A stretch of DNA of 64,000 nucleotides from Passalora sequoiae (GCA_013248845.1 WSQC01000023.1:434001-498000); one strand, 5' to 3'; shown: positions 33,269-44,406, numbered from the stretch's first letter. Made by a program: numbers and translations. The notes: generated by a model not told the origin, from the letters alone.

Positions 33269-33721
33269 CTTGCTTGGGTATATCCAAGTAGTCTTGTAAC
33301 AAAAGATATCCTGTTCGGGAATACTATCAAGTATCCTCAGCCAACTTGCGTGCCTCATTCTCATCCTGTCTCATGTCTAAAAGTTCCCGCCTGAGAGTAC
33401 GCTTGGTCATGCCGATCGACATGGCGCTAATGCCCTGCGTAGCGCCGAAGCCTCTCACAGTCTGCTAGTAGGTCCTCTTCCCAGTTCAATTCGAGACTTG
33501 GAACTTCTTTCTCCTCGCCACTTCCTTCGAGCTCGATTGTCTTTTCCAGCGTCGGGAAGATGCCAGAGCCTGCGGAGCCGGCCGACTCTTGGCCGGATCT
33601 GCCCTAAAAGGCAAGTCTCCCTTGCTGAAGATAAACCACGCTTCAGCAACCAGACCAAAAAGATAGACAACTCTGCTTCTCTCGTATCGCGGTCTTCTGG
33701 TCTGGTGGCGCAACTGGGACT
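33269..33721. other. Intergenic between hacA and guanine deaminase
   Basis: Contains the 3' region of hacA and a short promoter; no supported coding sequence. Confidence 0.4.
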
Positions 33722-35191
33722 ATGGGCGAAATGGCTGGCGACGATCTCGCACGTGCTGCGCTGGAGAAGACGATATACATTGGTCCTTTTGTACACTGCG
33801 AGTCGTTGACGCAACTCGATGTCGCAGTGAACGGCATGATCGGTGTGGATGAGGCCGGGAAGATCGCATTCGTGCTACGTGACTCTAAAGGGAAGCAAAT
33901 ACCGCTACAGGAGGGTTGGGAAAACGCGAAAATTGTCAGAATCAATGCAAAACATGGCTTTTTCTTTCCTGGATTCATAGGTGAGTCGGAAGCGTCACGA
34001 GCGGAGTATGTTTGTATAGTTGCTGATAAGTCGTTAGACACACATATACATGCTTCACAATATCCGAATGCTGGCATATTCGGCAAGTCGACACTCCTTG
34101 ATTGGCTCAACAAGTATACCTTTCCGCTCGAATCGTCGTTTTCCGATCTCAAGCAGGCTGCCAGGATCTACAATCGTGTGGTGGCAAGGACTCTCAGCAA
34201 CGGGACCACGACGGCATGCTATTACGCCACAATCCATGTTCCGGCGACCAACCTGTTGGCAGACATATGCCAGTCGCGGGGACAACGAGCATTCGTCGGC
34301 AGAGTCTGTATGGACACCCTCAGTCCCGACTACTACCGTGACGAATCCGCCCAAGACAGCCTCGACCGCACCAAAGACTGCATCAACCACATCCGCACCA
34401 TAGACCCCTCCTTCGACCTCATCACCCCCATCATCACCCCCCGCTTCGCCCCCTCCTGCACCGCAGAAAGCCTCCACCTCCTCGGCACCCTCCACAAATC
34501 CACCAACCTCCCCATCCAAACCCACATCAGCGAAAACCCCAAAGAAATCCACCTCGTCCGCACCCTCTTCCCCTCCTCCCCCACCTACGCCTCCGTCTAC
34601 GACCGCGCCGGCCTCCTCACCCCCAAAACAATCCTCGCCCACGCCATCCACCTGACCCCCGCAGAAATCTCCCTCTGCCGCCTCCGCGACGCGAAAATAT
34701 CCCACTGCCCCGCCAGCAACACCGCCCTCACCTCCGGCGCCGCCCCCGTCCGCCACCTCCTCAACGCCGGTCTGACCCTCGGTCTCGGCACGGACGTCAG
34801 TGGTGGATACACTACTTCTATGCTGGCGGAGATCCGCGAGGCCGTCATGGTCAGTCGCCATCGCGCCATGGTGGATGGGGACGAGGCGAAATTGAGTGTG
34901 GAGGAGGCGCTGTATCTCGCGACGCGAGGGGGCGCCAAGGTCGTCGGGTTGGAGGAGCGGATTGGGGGGTTTGAGGTGGGCATGGATTGGGATGCGCAGA
35001 TGGTGACGTTTGAGGATGTGGGTGAGGAGGTTGGTATTGAAAGTGGTGGTGGGGGGGTGGTGGATGTTTTTGGGCCTTTGGGGTATGGCGAGAAGGTGGA
35101 GAAGTGGGTTTTTACGGGGGATGATCGGAATTGTGTGGCGGTTTGGGTTAAGGGGCGGTTGGTGCATGCTAGGGAGGGCTTTGGGCATTGA
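33722..35191 (+). CDS. GUD1: Guanine deaminase, 470 aa
   Basis: Converts guanine to xanthine in purine salvage/catabolism; a cytosolic zinc amidohydrolase. Exons 33722-33980 and 34038-35191, with a 57-nt intron (GTGAGT...GCTGAT...GTTAG) whose removal restores the metal motif FFPGFIDTHIHASQYPN. Further landmarks are THISENPKEI, LAHAIHLTPAEI, SHCPASN and LGLGTDVSGG, which supply the remaining His/Asp ligands of the amidohydrolase barrel. The intron is a multiple of three with no stop, so retention would insert 19 residues into the zinc site. Base use is extraordinary: residues in the middle use almost only C-ending codons (34330-34790) and the last 80 residues mostly G-ending ones. No other purine genes adjoin it. 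Confidence 0.92.
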   Translation: MGEMAGDDLARAALEKTIYIGPFVHCESLTQLDVAVNGMIGVDEAGKIAFVLRDSKGKQIPLQEGWENAKIVRINAKHGFFFPGFIGESEASRAEYVCIVADKSLDTHIHASQYPNAGIFGKSTLLDWLNKYTFPLESSFSDLKQAARIYNRVVARTLSNGTTTACYYATIHVPATNLLADICQSRGQRAFVGRVCMDTLSPDYYRDESAQDSLDRTKDCINHIRTIDPSFDLITPIITPRFAPSCTAESLHLLGTLHKSTNLPIQTHISENPKEIHLVRTLFPSSPTYASVYDRAGLLTPKTILAHAIHLTPAEISLCRLRDAKISHCPASNTALTSGAAPVRHLLNAGLTLGLGTDVSGGYTTSMLAEIREAVMVSRHRAMVDGDEAKLSVEEALYLATRGGAKVVGLEERIGGFEVGMDWDAQMVTFEDVGEEVGIESGGGGVVDVFGPLGYGEKVEKWVFTGDDRNCVAVWVKGRLVHAREGFGH

Positions 35192-36300
35192 GGGAGGGGC
35201 GCTGGTGGTGGTGGTGCGGAAGGGGCTTGGTAGATGCAGTGTCCTAGAAGGACTTGATGTCTATTGTTCTGATCGATGAGTCTCGATTTTTTTACGTAGC
35301 CTAAGTCCAGTCCTTGGTTGTTAGTGTGCGTGGGTCACTCACTACCTGAGCTGCTGCGAGGGCTGAATGCAAACCAGATGGGAACGTGCAGTGGTAGTCA
35401 CGGCATGGGAGGCATAGTTAGCGTGCCAGGAGCATGCCCGCCGTAGTCATTCCTCAATGCGTCTGTTGTCTAACGCCACTCTTGCCACTCTCGCCCTTCA
35501 AGGCCTGTGGGTGGCTCCACGACTTACAAGACACGCCATAAAGGAAAGCCGCGCACAGAAGAGTGACAGCGATTGAGAAAACTTATTCAGCAGGTTGATG
35601 TGCTTGATTATGCAGTCAAACATGGCACTGCATGTCCACGGGTTTGCAGAACATCGAATCTTTGAATCATCATATTTGTTACTTAATGCCTTCGCTGCTG
35701 CATTGCATCCTCGACATTGCGTCCGAAGTTAGTCAGTAAGCAACCTGCGTATCGTACAAGGAAGCGTGTTCTGCACTACATTGCCACGAGATCTCGTGAG
35801 CACCTTGTGGCGCGACAGCTCCGTGTTCCCTGGTTGCGGACTTGTCCCGCCCACGCCATGCACCGCAACTAAACGGTCATATTTTCTGAGCCCAATCACG
35901 CGATGAAAGCTTCGCGAAGGTGGGCGTTACGCGAAGTATGCTGTGAAGTCGGTCAGTTTCTATATCTCGCCTTTCGTTTTTCCACGTACTTGAAAATGTG
36001 GTAGACCACGCAATGAGCAGCCTCGCGCTCGGTGTCACAGCCACAGCTCGTGTGCGAGAAATTGCAAGGACTCTAAGGTCGCGTCACGCCTCGTCGGCAT
36101 GCAGGGAGAATCGAGGTCGCGCTAGACGACGAGAGAATATGTGCTGCTCTCTGCTCGCAGCATATTCTGAATCAATAAATCCATCAAATGGCCGCCCATA
36201 CTTATCTTGCCGTGTGGGTATCAACCGGTTTAGGCCGTCACACATCACCATGAACGCCAGACGCCGAACGGGAATTGGGTAAATATGATTTATCGGCCAG
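35192..36300. other. Convergent intergenic region
   Basis: Lies between two genes that point toward each other. No supported gene; an open plus frame at about 35998-36282 has no motif. Confidence 0.35.
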
Positions 36301-37350
36301 TCATCTTCGATCTGCCAGTCGCAGCCGAAAAGCGAGCAGCATCGGCGTCTGCTGGAAGTTATGGTAGTTTTGCGCCTGAGCAGGATTCGGTTCGCCCACG
36401 AAAGCAGGCTCGCGCATCGCGTCGAGCACTAACCCATTTCTGAAGAACGGGTCCATGAGTGCCCAAAATGGTCGATGAAAGACCCATAGAGGCTCAGGCT
36501 GTCCTCTGACGGCCTCGCTTCTCACTGGTGGTATATCGAGATATTGAGGTACTTTGATGTAAGTGCTGAGTTTTTGCTTGCCGGTCGCTGGATCCTCAAA
36601 GACTTCCATCCCGCGATGTCCAGCGGGTTTGGAGAAAGCAGGATGCAGGTCAACGATGACGATGCGCCCATCGGGTTTCACCATGAGTGGGAGGGCTTTC
36701 GCGACGAATTCTATCGAAGGCAAAGACTTGAGCGTGGTACTTATGGTGACGATGTCAAATTGGTCTTCCTTCTGCATGAAGCGCTGCATGGCTTCGAAGT
36801 CCATCAGATCCATCTTCTCGTATTCGATGGTGCCCGCCAACTTCACCGCTTTAGCTCGCTTGCGCCCGTACTCGAGCATCTTTTCGGAGAAGTCTAGTCC
36901 CACCACATGGGCGCCCTTCCGTGCCATTTGGCGTGCAATGATGCCGCTGCCAGCGCCGAGATCCAAGACTCGTGTTGCATGATTTACGTTAGTGTCCAGA
37001 TCCGAGAGCTCAGCCACGACAGGCAGCAGACATTGTGTAAACATGTCGTTGCCGTCTTCGCTTTCCTCGGTCTGAAACTCCTCCCACTGCGTAGCCATAG
37101 CCTCCCAGGCTCTGAAGTTGTCCTTCGTGTGACCTTCATAGTCGTCCTTGGAGAAGCCGTTGACAAGATCCGGCTGATGCCTGCTGTTGACGTTCGTCTT
37201 GGGATCCGGTGGTTTCGAATCCGATTTTGAATCCGATTCTGAATGCGCCTTCGAATCCGTTGTGGAATTCGTTCTTGATTCTGACATCTTGGTCCTGTCT
37301 CTGCCGAGAGGAGCTGCTCTACTGACCACTTCTCGAAATAGCTGCTTCAT
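36301..37350 (-). CDS. Class I SAM-dependent methyltransferase, 349 aa
   Basis: Single exon; the first real ATG in the frame gives MKQLFREVVSRAAPLG. Residues 20-60 are low complexity (DSKAHSESDSKSDSKPPDP). The Rossmann fold has motif I VLDLGAGSGIIARQMARKGA, the acidic end of beta-2 in VVGLDFSEKMLEYGRKRA, motif II/III MDLMDFEAM with FDIVTISTTL and post-motif ALPLMVKPDGRIVIVDLHPA. The domain looks like the methyltransf_11/25 type. The C-terminal part (PLWVFHRPFWALMDPFFRNG, EPAFVGEPNP) resembles fungal small-molecule methyltransferases, including LaeA-unrelated UbiE-like ones. Substrate is unknown. The N-terminal 25 residues are basic and Ser/Thr-containing and could be a mitochondrial presequence. 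Confidence 0.82.
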   Translation of the reverse strand: MKQLFREVVSRAAPLGRDRTKMSESRTNSTTDSKAHSESDSKSDSKPPDPKTNVNSRHQPDLVNGFSKDDYEGHTKDNFRAWEAMATQWEEFQTEESEDGNDMFTQCLLPVVAELSDLDTNVNHATRVLDLGAGSGIIARQMARKGAHVVGLDFSEKMLEYGRKRAKAVKLAGTIEYEKMDLMDFEAMQRFMQKEDQFDIVTISTTLKSLPSIEFVAKALPLMVKPDGRIVIVDLHPAFSKPAGHRGMEVFEDPATGKQKLSTYIKVPQYLDIPPVRSEAVRGQPEPLWVFHRPFWALMDPFFRNGLVLDAMREPAFVGEPNPAQAQNYHNFQQTPMLLAFRLRLADRR

Positions 37351-38088
37351 CTGCAAGGTTCTTTTGGAGAGGGCGATGACTGCTTAGACAGTGACGCGAA
37401 ACCCCGCTCTCCAGACACAAATTGCAGGGCGTTGTTTGTTCTCAAGTCTGTTTGCAGACAATCATTGTCTATGTACTCTTTGCCATCCGTCGAGCGTCGG
37501 AGGCATGAGAGGGCAGCGCGACACGGTCAGAGACCTCAGACCGACATCAAGGCGCATGCAGTGCACAGCCCCAAAGCCTACATAGTACACACCTGCATGA
37601 AGCTCACGCGCATCTCCGCCCGCTGGAGGGCGCTCTCTCGTCCAACATGGATCGTGTCTCGCGACCTCGCTGGCCTGTAGCGATGGAACATTTGGCGCAA
37701 AGAACAAAGTCTATTCCAAACGATTGTGTTTGAGTTTAGAGAAGTGTTTTATGTGTACAGGAATCATATCCGCGTGCCAAACGCCTGAGATACCAAGGGC
37801 GACAAGATACTGCATCCAGGCGCCTCGTCGGAAACCTCCGAACTTCTCCCGGGCGGCTGAAAAGCACATGGAGGACGTGCTGTGCAGTAGTTGGGCGACT
37901 ACAGCTGTACACCGGTCAGCTCTGGTTCGAAAATGCCCTTCGTACATAGGGACTCCTTCGTCCAATTTGAACAGCAATATCTACAAAAGCAATAGTCTCG
38001 TGGCTCTGTTATCCCGTGTTATAATTCCTTCATTTCAAGTGGTGAACCCTGGACTTAAGGCATAGCTGCACCTATCGGCGGCTTGAGC
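37351..38088. other. Divergent intergenic region
   Basis: Between a minus-strand and a plus-strand start, so two promoters are expected. No coding sequence supported. Confidence 0.4.
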
Positions 38089-40249
38089 ATGAAACGAGTC
38101 CTTACTCCGCTTGGGACGGAGACGCCGCAAGAGTATGATGTTGAGGCCGGCTCAGGAGATAGTCTGGACGCTTCGAAGGTCCCAAATCACAGGACACTCC
38201 AAGACGAATTGGACGAGCTCAACGATTGTCAATATACAGATTGGCAGCGGTGGGCAGGCAGTGAACACGACATCATTCCTCACACCGATGCTGCCGGGGA
38301 GCCATATAGTATAGGAGATGCATACGATGGAGTCAAGTGCGCTGAGCAGTGGAGGGTTCCCAAGTATGTCTTGACCGAGCTTGGCACAGCATGTCGCTCA
38401 CCACGTCTATAGCCCCGGCCCATACCTCCGATATGTCAAACACATATCTGAAACATGGCCACACTTGCGATATCTTGCACATTGGATGGAAGTCACCTGT
38501 GCGCCGCCCAAGTGGAAGTACATCCGTCATTTCCCCCGAAATCGTGAGCAACGGAGTAAGAAGGCCAATGTCTGTGTGCTCGACTTCACGAGAGGAGCAC
38601 AGCCACGATCGCGGAAGTACCATGATGCGATAAAGCTCAGAATCGGTCTCCAAGCTGTACCTCAAACCGGCGATGCCAACCAGGTCCGTCTTCTCATTGT
38701 GGAAGATCTGAGCCGCGACCTGGTAGAGACACTGGGAGAACTTTACGATGTAGATCCATTGTTCTTTCTCTCCTACATCGGCGACTACCTCTTCCACAAT
38801 ACCCGAGATCCTTGGGTCGAGCTACCGAATCTCGACGTAGATCTTCGCCAGCAGCCTCACTTTCTATTGCAATATCTTCGCGCGAGATATTTCGCCACGG
38901 AAGATGAATTCCAGAGCGGCGAGAGGGAGACTGGGAAGTGGAACATTTTACGTCGCCTCGATAGCGACAGAAGTCGCAAACGCCTTCAGGGCGGCTGGCA
39001 TGACAAGCCAGATGCTAGCGTCGTCTTGACTAGAGCCAAAACATCACTGTGGATCAAGCCACGCAAGATTGGCGAACCTGTTGTCGGTGTGTCATCGGGC
39101 TTAAGAACATACATCGAAGGCATTCACTGAATCATCATAGCTATTTTGCTCGTCGACCCAACAGTATCCTCGGGGAAACCCGTATGGGATGGGTACCGAC
39201 CTTTCGAGCGAACTCCGACTATGGCAGCGTGGCGGCGAGATCCAGATAAATACGTTGACGCGCCAACCAGAGATTCACTCTATGAAGACGTGATCTATTG
39301 GTGTCAGCGCATGAACGATCGAGACCTGGAACGAATCGATCAAGACCCTCGCTGCGTTGCCTTACCCATGTATCGTTTGGTCATCGCGGACTGGCTGACG
39401 ACTCTCAAGTATATGACTACTCAATTGGGAAAGATCGAGTGGGTGTTTGAGACGCCTCACTGGGCCGAGAATACCGACCACGTCGAGAATGTCCTGTCGA
39501 AGCTCTCGCCTTGGCGTAGAAACGTCGGCTATTATCAGTCTATGATCAGTGAGGCCACTGCACGATTATTCCCACCAGAGATCCGCGCTCCATACCATGG
39601 ACTCCAGGCCGGTGCGCCCGACTGTGATACCGAGCCTCAGTCACCTTCGCCCAACTCGCTCAAAGCTGGCACGGAAGAAAGCGGCATATTAGCACTATGG
39701 GTAGATTTCCGCAACATCAAACGACAGATGGACGAGATTCAAGTCCGGATCAACGCGATTCAGAACATGGCCACCAACAACATCAATATCGAGGAGTCAC
39801 GTCGTGCTGTCAGTCAAAACAAGAACTTGGCCCGCCTGACATTCTTGGCGTCTATTTTCATTCCGCTGCAATTCACCTCCAGCTTTTTGAGCATCTCTCC
39901 AGACTTTCCTAAGGCGAAGACATCTATATGGCTGTTCTTTGTGATTGGCGTGCCGTTAACGCTATTTGCACTTCTTTGCATCGAATTGACGCATCCCGAG
40001 AAGAAGGGATGGACATGGCGTCGCCTGAACGCCATCAAGTCTTGGTACAACAAAAGGAAGAAAATCAAGGACAAAACAGCATCCACTGTAAGGAACTCTA
40101 CAATGTCTCCTGTGACGACCACCGACAGTCCCGACATACGACAGCGACGGCAGTCTGCTGCTTACCGAGAGAAGCAAAATCTGAAGAGGAAGATCACGAC
40201 CGTGCCCTGGGCATCAAGTAACGAACCACGGCACACGAAGCATGGATAA
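38089..40249 (+). CDS. CorA-like (Mg2+ transporter superfamily) membrane protein, 685 aa
   Basis: Exons 38089-38363, 38413-39086 and 39141-40249; introns of 49 nt (GTATGT...CTCAC...TATAG) and 54 nt (GTGTGT...ACTGAA...CATAG). Intron 2 removes an in-frame stop. The large soluble N-terminal domain includes DPLFFLSYIGDYLFHNTRDPW and VIADWLTTLKYMTTQLGKIEW. A long helix region (ALWVDFRNIKRQMDEIQVRI) leads into two C-terminal membrane helices, LTFLASIFIPLQFTSSFLSI and SIWLFFVIGVPLTLFALLCI, followed by a basic cytosolic tail. This is the CorA two-helix layout. The GMN selectivity motif expected right after helix 1 is replaced by SISPDF, so transport of Mg2+ is uncertain; many ascomycete paralogues share such loss. 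Confidence 0.8.
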
Positions 40250-40574
40250 CCATCTCATGATGCAAATTCACGATACACGACCGTCTTTACTGCTTTGATC
40301 AACGATTTAGCGTCATGTATTACTGGCATGTCAGGACAGAATGAATCCAAAATTGCATAGCGAGCGAATGACAGGATACATAATCGCACAGCAAATGCAT
40401 ACATTATTGAGGCACAACATAAGTATACAGTAACCTCTTCTACATCTAGCTCAAAATCATTTGAGAACAGGCATGGAGTGCTACCTCGTCTAACAAGGAA
40501 CAAAGCTTCGCGAGAGTTCAGGCGTCGCTGCGCCCGCAGCTCGTCCGCCCTCTGACAACAGTCGCCCTCCAAGC
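40250..40574. other. 3' flank of the CorA-like gene
   Basis: AT-rich intergenic DNA without a coding frame. Confidence 0.4.
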
Positions 40575-41009
40575 TTATAGGGTTTGGTTGGTGCACACCG
40601 CCAAAAGGATTCTCTCATGTCGCAAAGATTGCCGCTCGCACTTCATACGCCAATTAATATTGCGAGAACGACTGGCATCTGACCGAGGTCGCTCTGACAT
40701 GCGACGGGGCTTACAGGCTGGCAGTTTCGCGAGTGTGGCCACGTTTGAGAGCTTCTTTTCGGGTGAATGCTGGCAGTGCAACTGACGATCAAAGTACGTT
40801 TCGCAGGCTTCTTCGCAATTCGTAGAGCTGAGGACCCGAGTTGGGGTCTTCTTCAGACATGGCGAGTAGCAGGTAGCAGAGGGCGGTCGTACCTCGTTGC
40901 ACCACCGGTATGCTTCAGATATGGTCGGCTGCAAGTTCATACAGGGGCCACATCTCAGCCTTGACCCATGAATACCGGCAGATGCTCGTTGAAGTGCAAT
41001 CGGACTCAT
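40575..41009 (-). CDS. Hypothetical cysteine-rich ORF, 144 aa
   Basis: ATG-initiated minus-strand ORF with a cluster of cysteines, including CGPC and the pairs CYSPC and CEEAC spaced 13 residues apart (CxxxC-x13-CxxxC), then HCQHS and PAC. There is no signal peptide and no neighbour that helps. The CxxxC pair spacing recalls helical-hairpin peptides, but nothing else supports that. It may be a chance ORF. Confidence 0.22.
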   Translation of the reverse strand: MSPIALQRASAGIHGSRLRCGPCMNLQPTISEAYRWCNEVRPPSATCYSPCLKKTPTRVLSSTNCEEACETYFDRQLHCQHSPEKKLSNVATLAKLPACKPRRMSERPRSDASRSRNINWRMKCERQSLRHERILLAVCTNQTL

Positions 41010-42962
41010 GTTGGACTAGAGCAAGGAGTCTGTGACATGGCCATCATCCAACTTCCGGCACCATTATTGAAAAAAGTCCAGATCACGACAGCGCAAAGGC
41101 AATGAACAGCCTCCTACGACCAAGACCACTCTGAACGAATCTTGGATATAGTTTCGATGCTCACCGACCCACTATAATTCGCCGCACATCTCTTGATACT
41201 TCGACAGACGCTCACCATTCAGCCCCAACACTCAATAAGATACACAAATCGGAGCGAGCGGACCCCCCTCCCCAGCGAGCATGCCTCCAATCAATGCCGA
41301 ACGTGAATCCCAGCAACCCTATATCTATACCCGTCACGAGTGAAGCGAGCCGCACCCCTGCTCGGACAATCCGCAAGTGTCAACAGCAGGATGAGCTCGT
41401 GGAACCGACTCCATAGTACATAGAGAGACGCCCTTTGCTACGCCCTTCTTTCTGACGCTACCAGGCCTCGGAATTTGCCATGCGCGTTCGTGCGCTAAGC
41501 ACAGCCGGCAATGAGCCAGTGTACCCGTGACACACTGGGGCATGTACGCTATCTGACTACTCTCGTGAGGTTCGCGCTGTCGTTGCTCATTTTCCCGCAC
41601 AGGCTGCCATAGCTGCGCCGTAAGTCGTTTGCCGCTGTACTTCACTGCAACCGCGCTGTGGTCCTCCTCTATTCCCACCAGACTTCGTTCTGCGAAAAAG
41701 GTCCTCGACCAGGCATTGCCGATGCTCCCACTGATGACTGATGACCGAATAACACACGCGTCCGAACAAAGGTACGTCCCCAGCTACTGACTACTAGTCT
41801 GTTTGCTCGGTTAGCGCAGCCCTCTCGTACGCGAAGTCACCGAAAGCCTGGCAGCTCTGCAGCGAGCAGAAGGAACAAACCCAACCTCGCTACCCATCAG
41901 GCGACTCACATGAAATCTCAGTACGTCACAACGAGCGAGCGAGAGCCCAGTGACGAATGAACAGCGCACAGCGACTGCACTACTAGTATCCAACACTGCA
42001 TGTAGCCATTGATTGATCCACACATCACCGCCGACATTCCGCAAAGAGTGTATTATCCCAATCAAACAATTCGCAACACGCCTAGCATTATCTTCTGCTT
42101 CAACATGCATGACGCACGCGGCATATAGCTGCTTGATCAAATCTGCAATAGCAGAAAGAGTATGCAGTCGATACACACACACACACACACACGATATGAC
42201 GGAAGCCAGGAGTTCGAAATCGCACGAAAGATAACCTGCAGTTGCCTTCGCACGCCATATCCGAGAAATGGATCATAGGGAGACGTTGGCAGTACACGCC
42301 TTTGCTAGTCTCGATCTTCAGTCAATTCCACGTGGTACGTACGGACGGCTTCAAAATGCTTGCGACAGAGAGGACAATCCTGGTCGCGATATCTTGTCAA
42401 CAGAAGGCGTAGCTATTGTAGTATCGTCATAGTACAGGTCTACCCTGGGAAGAAGATCGCTTCTGAGCCAGAACTTCCGGTCTGCTCTCTCGCGCATCTC
42501 CATTGTCCGCGATGGTCAACATCAATGACTGCTCTGGCGGCGGTGAGGAAGCAGAAGCAGCGTTCCGCTGTTGCGTTTAATGAAGACGAGTGCGTAAATC
42601 TCATTGCGCATTCCTACTGTTAGAGGAATGGGAAATGGGACAACGTCACATGGTTAGCAAACCCAGTACTGCCAGCGTCGGATGTCGTACTGCTTTTCCT
42701 GAGCTTGTCGAATTGCAGCGAATAGGATGGTCTCCGAGCCCAAGAACCGGTCGCGAGTTCAGATCGACTTTGCTTTGTCGAAGGTGAGGTACAAGATAAG
42801 AAGGATTCCGGAGCCCATCGCCGTAGCCCATCGTTATTATTGCTCGCCCTCTCGTGTGAGAGTGCGCAGTCGCGACATGGAATGGCTCGTATCTGTATAC
42901 TCCCCGTATACAGGCCGTCAGCCGCGTGTGTAGGAAAGCCCTCGTGTCTTCAGCCAACCTCA
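41010..42962. other. Gene-poor spacer with an (AC)n run
   Basis: No supported gene on either strand. Contains the dinucleotide repeat at 42173-42192. Confidence 0.35.
42173..42192 (+). repeat. (AC)10 microsatellite
   Basis: Ten uninterrupted AC units in non-coding DNA. Confidence 0.9.
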
Positions 42963-43919
42963 TTACCCGAGCGTTTTCCTCTCTAGCCTTGCCTGCAGCT
43001 CTTGCAGACTTGATCGCGCCGCAGGCACCGCTACCGTAGCAGGCGGCACTTCCACAGCATCCACCGCCTTTGGCACACTGACATCTCTCTCCCTACCTGT
43101 CCTCGTCGCCCTCTCCTGACTCTCCTTAACCTCTGCAATCATACTCCTCGCCACATTAATCGTCGTCCCCACAAACGGATCCTGCTCTTCCACCTCCGTC
43201 GGCGCCTTCGCACCATACCCAAAGCCCTCCGCATCAGATACGACTTCTTCTCCACCCCGATTCCAACCCCCATCCTCCCCTCCATCCTCCGCAAACGGAC
43301 TCCTCTTCTTCCCATGCACCTTCTCCAACCCCTGCACATGCGCCTTCAACTTCGCGACTGCCACCTGAAGCCGCCCACCATGACTCTCCTCATGCCACAT
43401 CAACTCCCGCAACCTCTCCTCCTTGGCCTCCTGCGACTGCTCCGCCACCAACATCCTAAATTTCTGCGCCCTGCTCGGCCCGCCGTCAGGCCGATAAGGA
43501 ATACTTTCCAGATCCGTGAGATTGTCGAAAACAACCTGAACTTTGTGCATGAGGTCGGCGGTGGACTCTGTAAGACGCTTTTTGTGGACACGCCATTCCG
43601 AGGAGGTGTATGGGGGGATTTCGGGGAGGAGTTGGATTTTGCTGGCTTTGGTGGGGAGGGAGTCGAAGATCTTGTGAGCGGCGCGAGCGGTTTGGGATAG
43701 TTGTGCGACGTGTCGCTTGGTGTTGGCTAGAGCGGCATCGTCTTCGGCGTGGAGGAGGGACTTGAGGTCTTCGGTGCTTGGGTTCTGATGAGCTGTCACG
43801 ACATTGCCAATGCTTGATGCAGTGCGCTGAGCTGAGGTTGTAGACAAGGCCCGCTGGGTTCGAGACTGCACATTACGGAGACATATCCACTGATATGCTT
43901 TTACTGCTTTGTGAGGCAT
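42963..43919 (-). CDS. Predicted mitochondrial protein of unknown function, 318 aa
   Basis: Single exon from ATG. The N-terminus (LRNVQSRTQRALSTTSAQRT) is Arg/Ser/Thr-rich without acids, a typical mitochondrial presequence. A helical middle region follows (LLHAEDDAALANTKRHVAQL, then IQLLPEIPPYTSSEWRVHKK and FRMLVAEQSQEAKEERLREL) and a low-complexity Gly/Glu segment (FAEDGGEDGGWNRGGEE). The C-terminal helix is SSLQELQARLERKTLG. I do not recognise the family. The coding strand is C-rich at the 5' end and G-rich at the 3' half. Confidence 0.7.
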   Translation of the reverse strand: MPHKAVKAYQWICLRNVQSRTQRALSTTSAQRTASSIGNVVTAHQNPSTEDLKSLLHAEDDAALANTKRHVAQLSQTARAAHKIFDSLPTKASKIQLLPEIPPYTSSEWRVHKKRLTESTADLMHKVQVVFDNLTDLESIPYRPDGGPSRAQKFRMLVAEQSQEAKEERLRELMWHEESHGGRLQVAVAKLKAHVQGLEKVHGKKRSPFAEDGGEDGGWNRGGEEVVSDAEGFGYGAKAPTEVEEQDPFVGTTINVARSMIAEVKESQERATRTGRERDVSVPKAVDAVEVPPATVAVPAARSSLQELQARLERKTLG

Positions 43920-44406
43920 TGATGCACAAGAGAAGGGCTCACGTTGCGAATTGAATGAAGTGCAAGTTCGTGAGGAAAGTGCAGGTGCTGATCACGTGGG
44001 CAAGCTTCGCGACCAGATGGGGGCACTTTTGATCACATCAGGTCTACTGCAGGCTCATCATCTACAATCACGAACTCGGCGAATGCTACTCCACCAATTT
44101 GGCGATGAACACTTGGAGCACGGCTCAGCAGTCATTCACATCATGTCAGACAGGTAGATCAGAATAGGAAGAGATGCAACGAATATTTGTATATCTCGGG
44201 ATCTGTCATGAAGCTCGATTCATATCCCAGGAGCCGTCAAAGAGCGACCTCAATCATGGTCGATCATGCTCAAGCGACAAAATGTTGCAAGCCTGTGTCA
44301 CCAACAAAACGCCCCATTCGTTCCGAGCTACCGCTGCCATCTTTGCAGCTCCCTCCTTGTGTTATACCGGCTGTATGCAGCCTATTGTCTGGCAATCTTC
44401 GTCACC
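43920..44406. other. Intergenic
   Basis: Lies upstream of the mitochondrial-type gene and downstream of the CAX gene; both read leftward. No coding sequence supported. Confidence 0.4.

Noticed and set aside
34055..35188. 377-codon minus-strand ORF opposite guanine deaminase
   Set aside because: An antisense frame kept open by extreme C/G bias of the sense gene; composition is low complexity with no domain.
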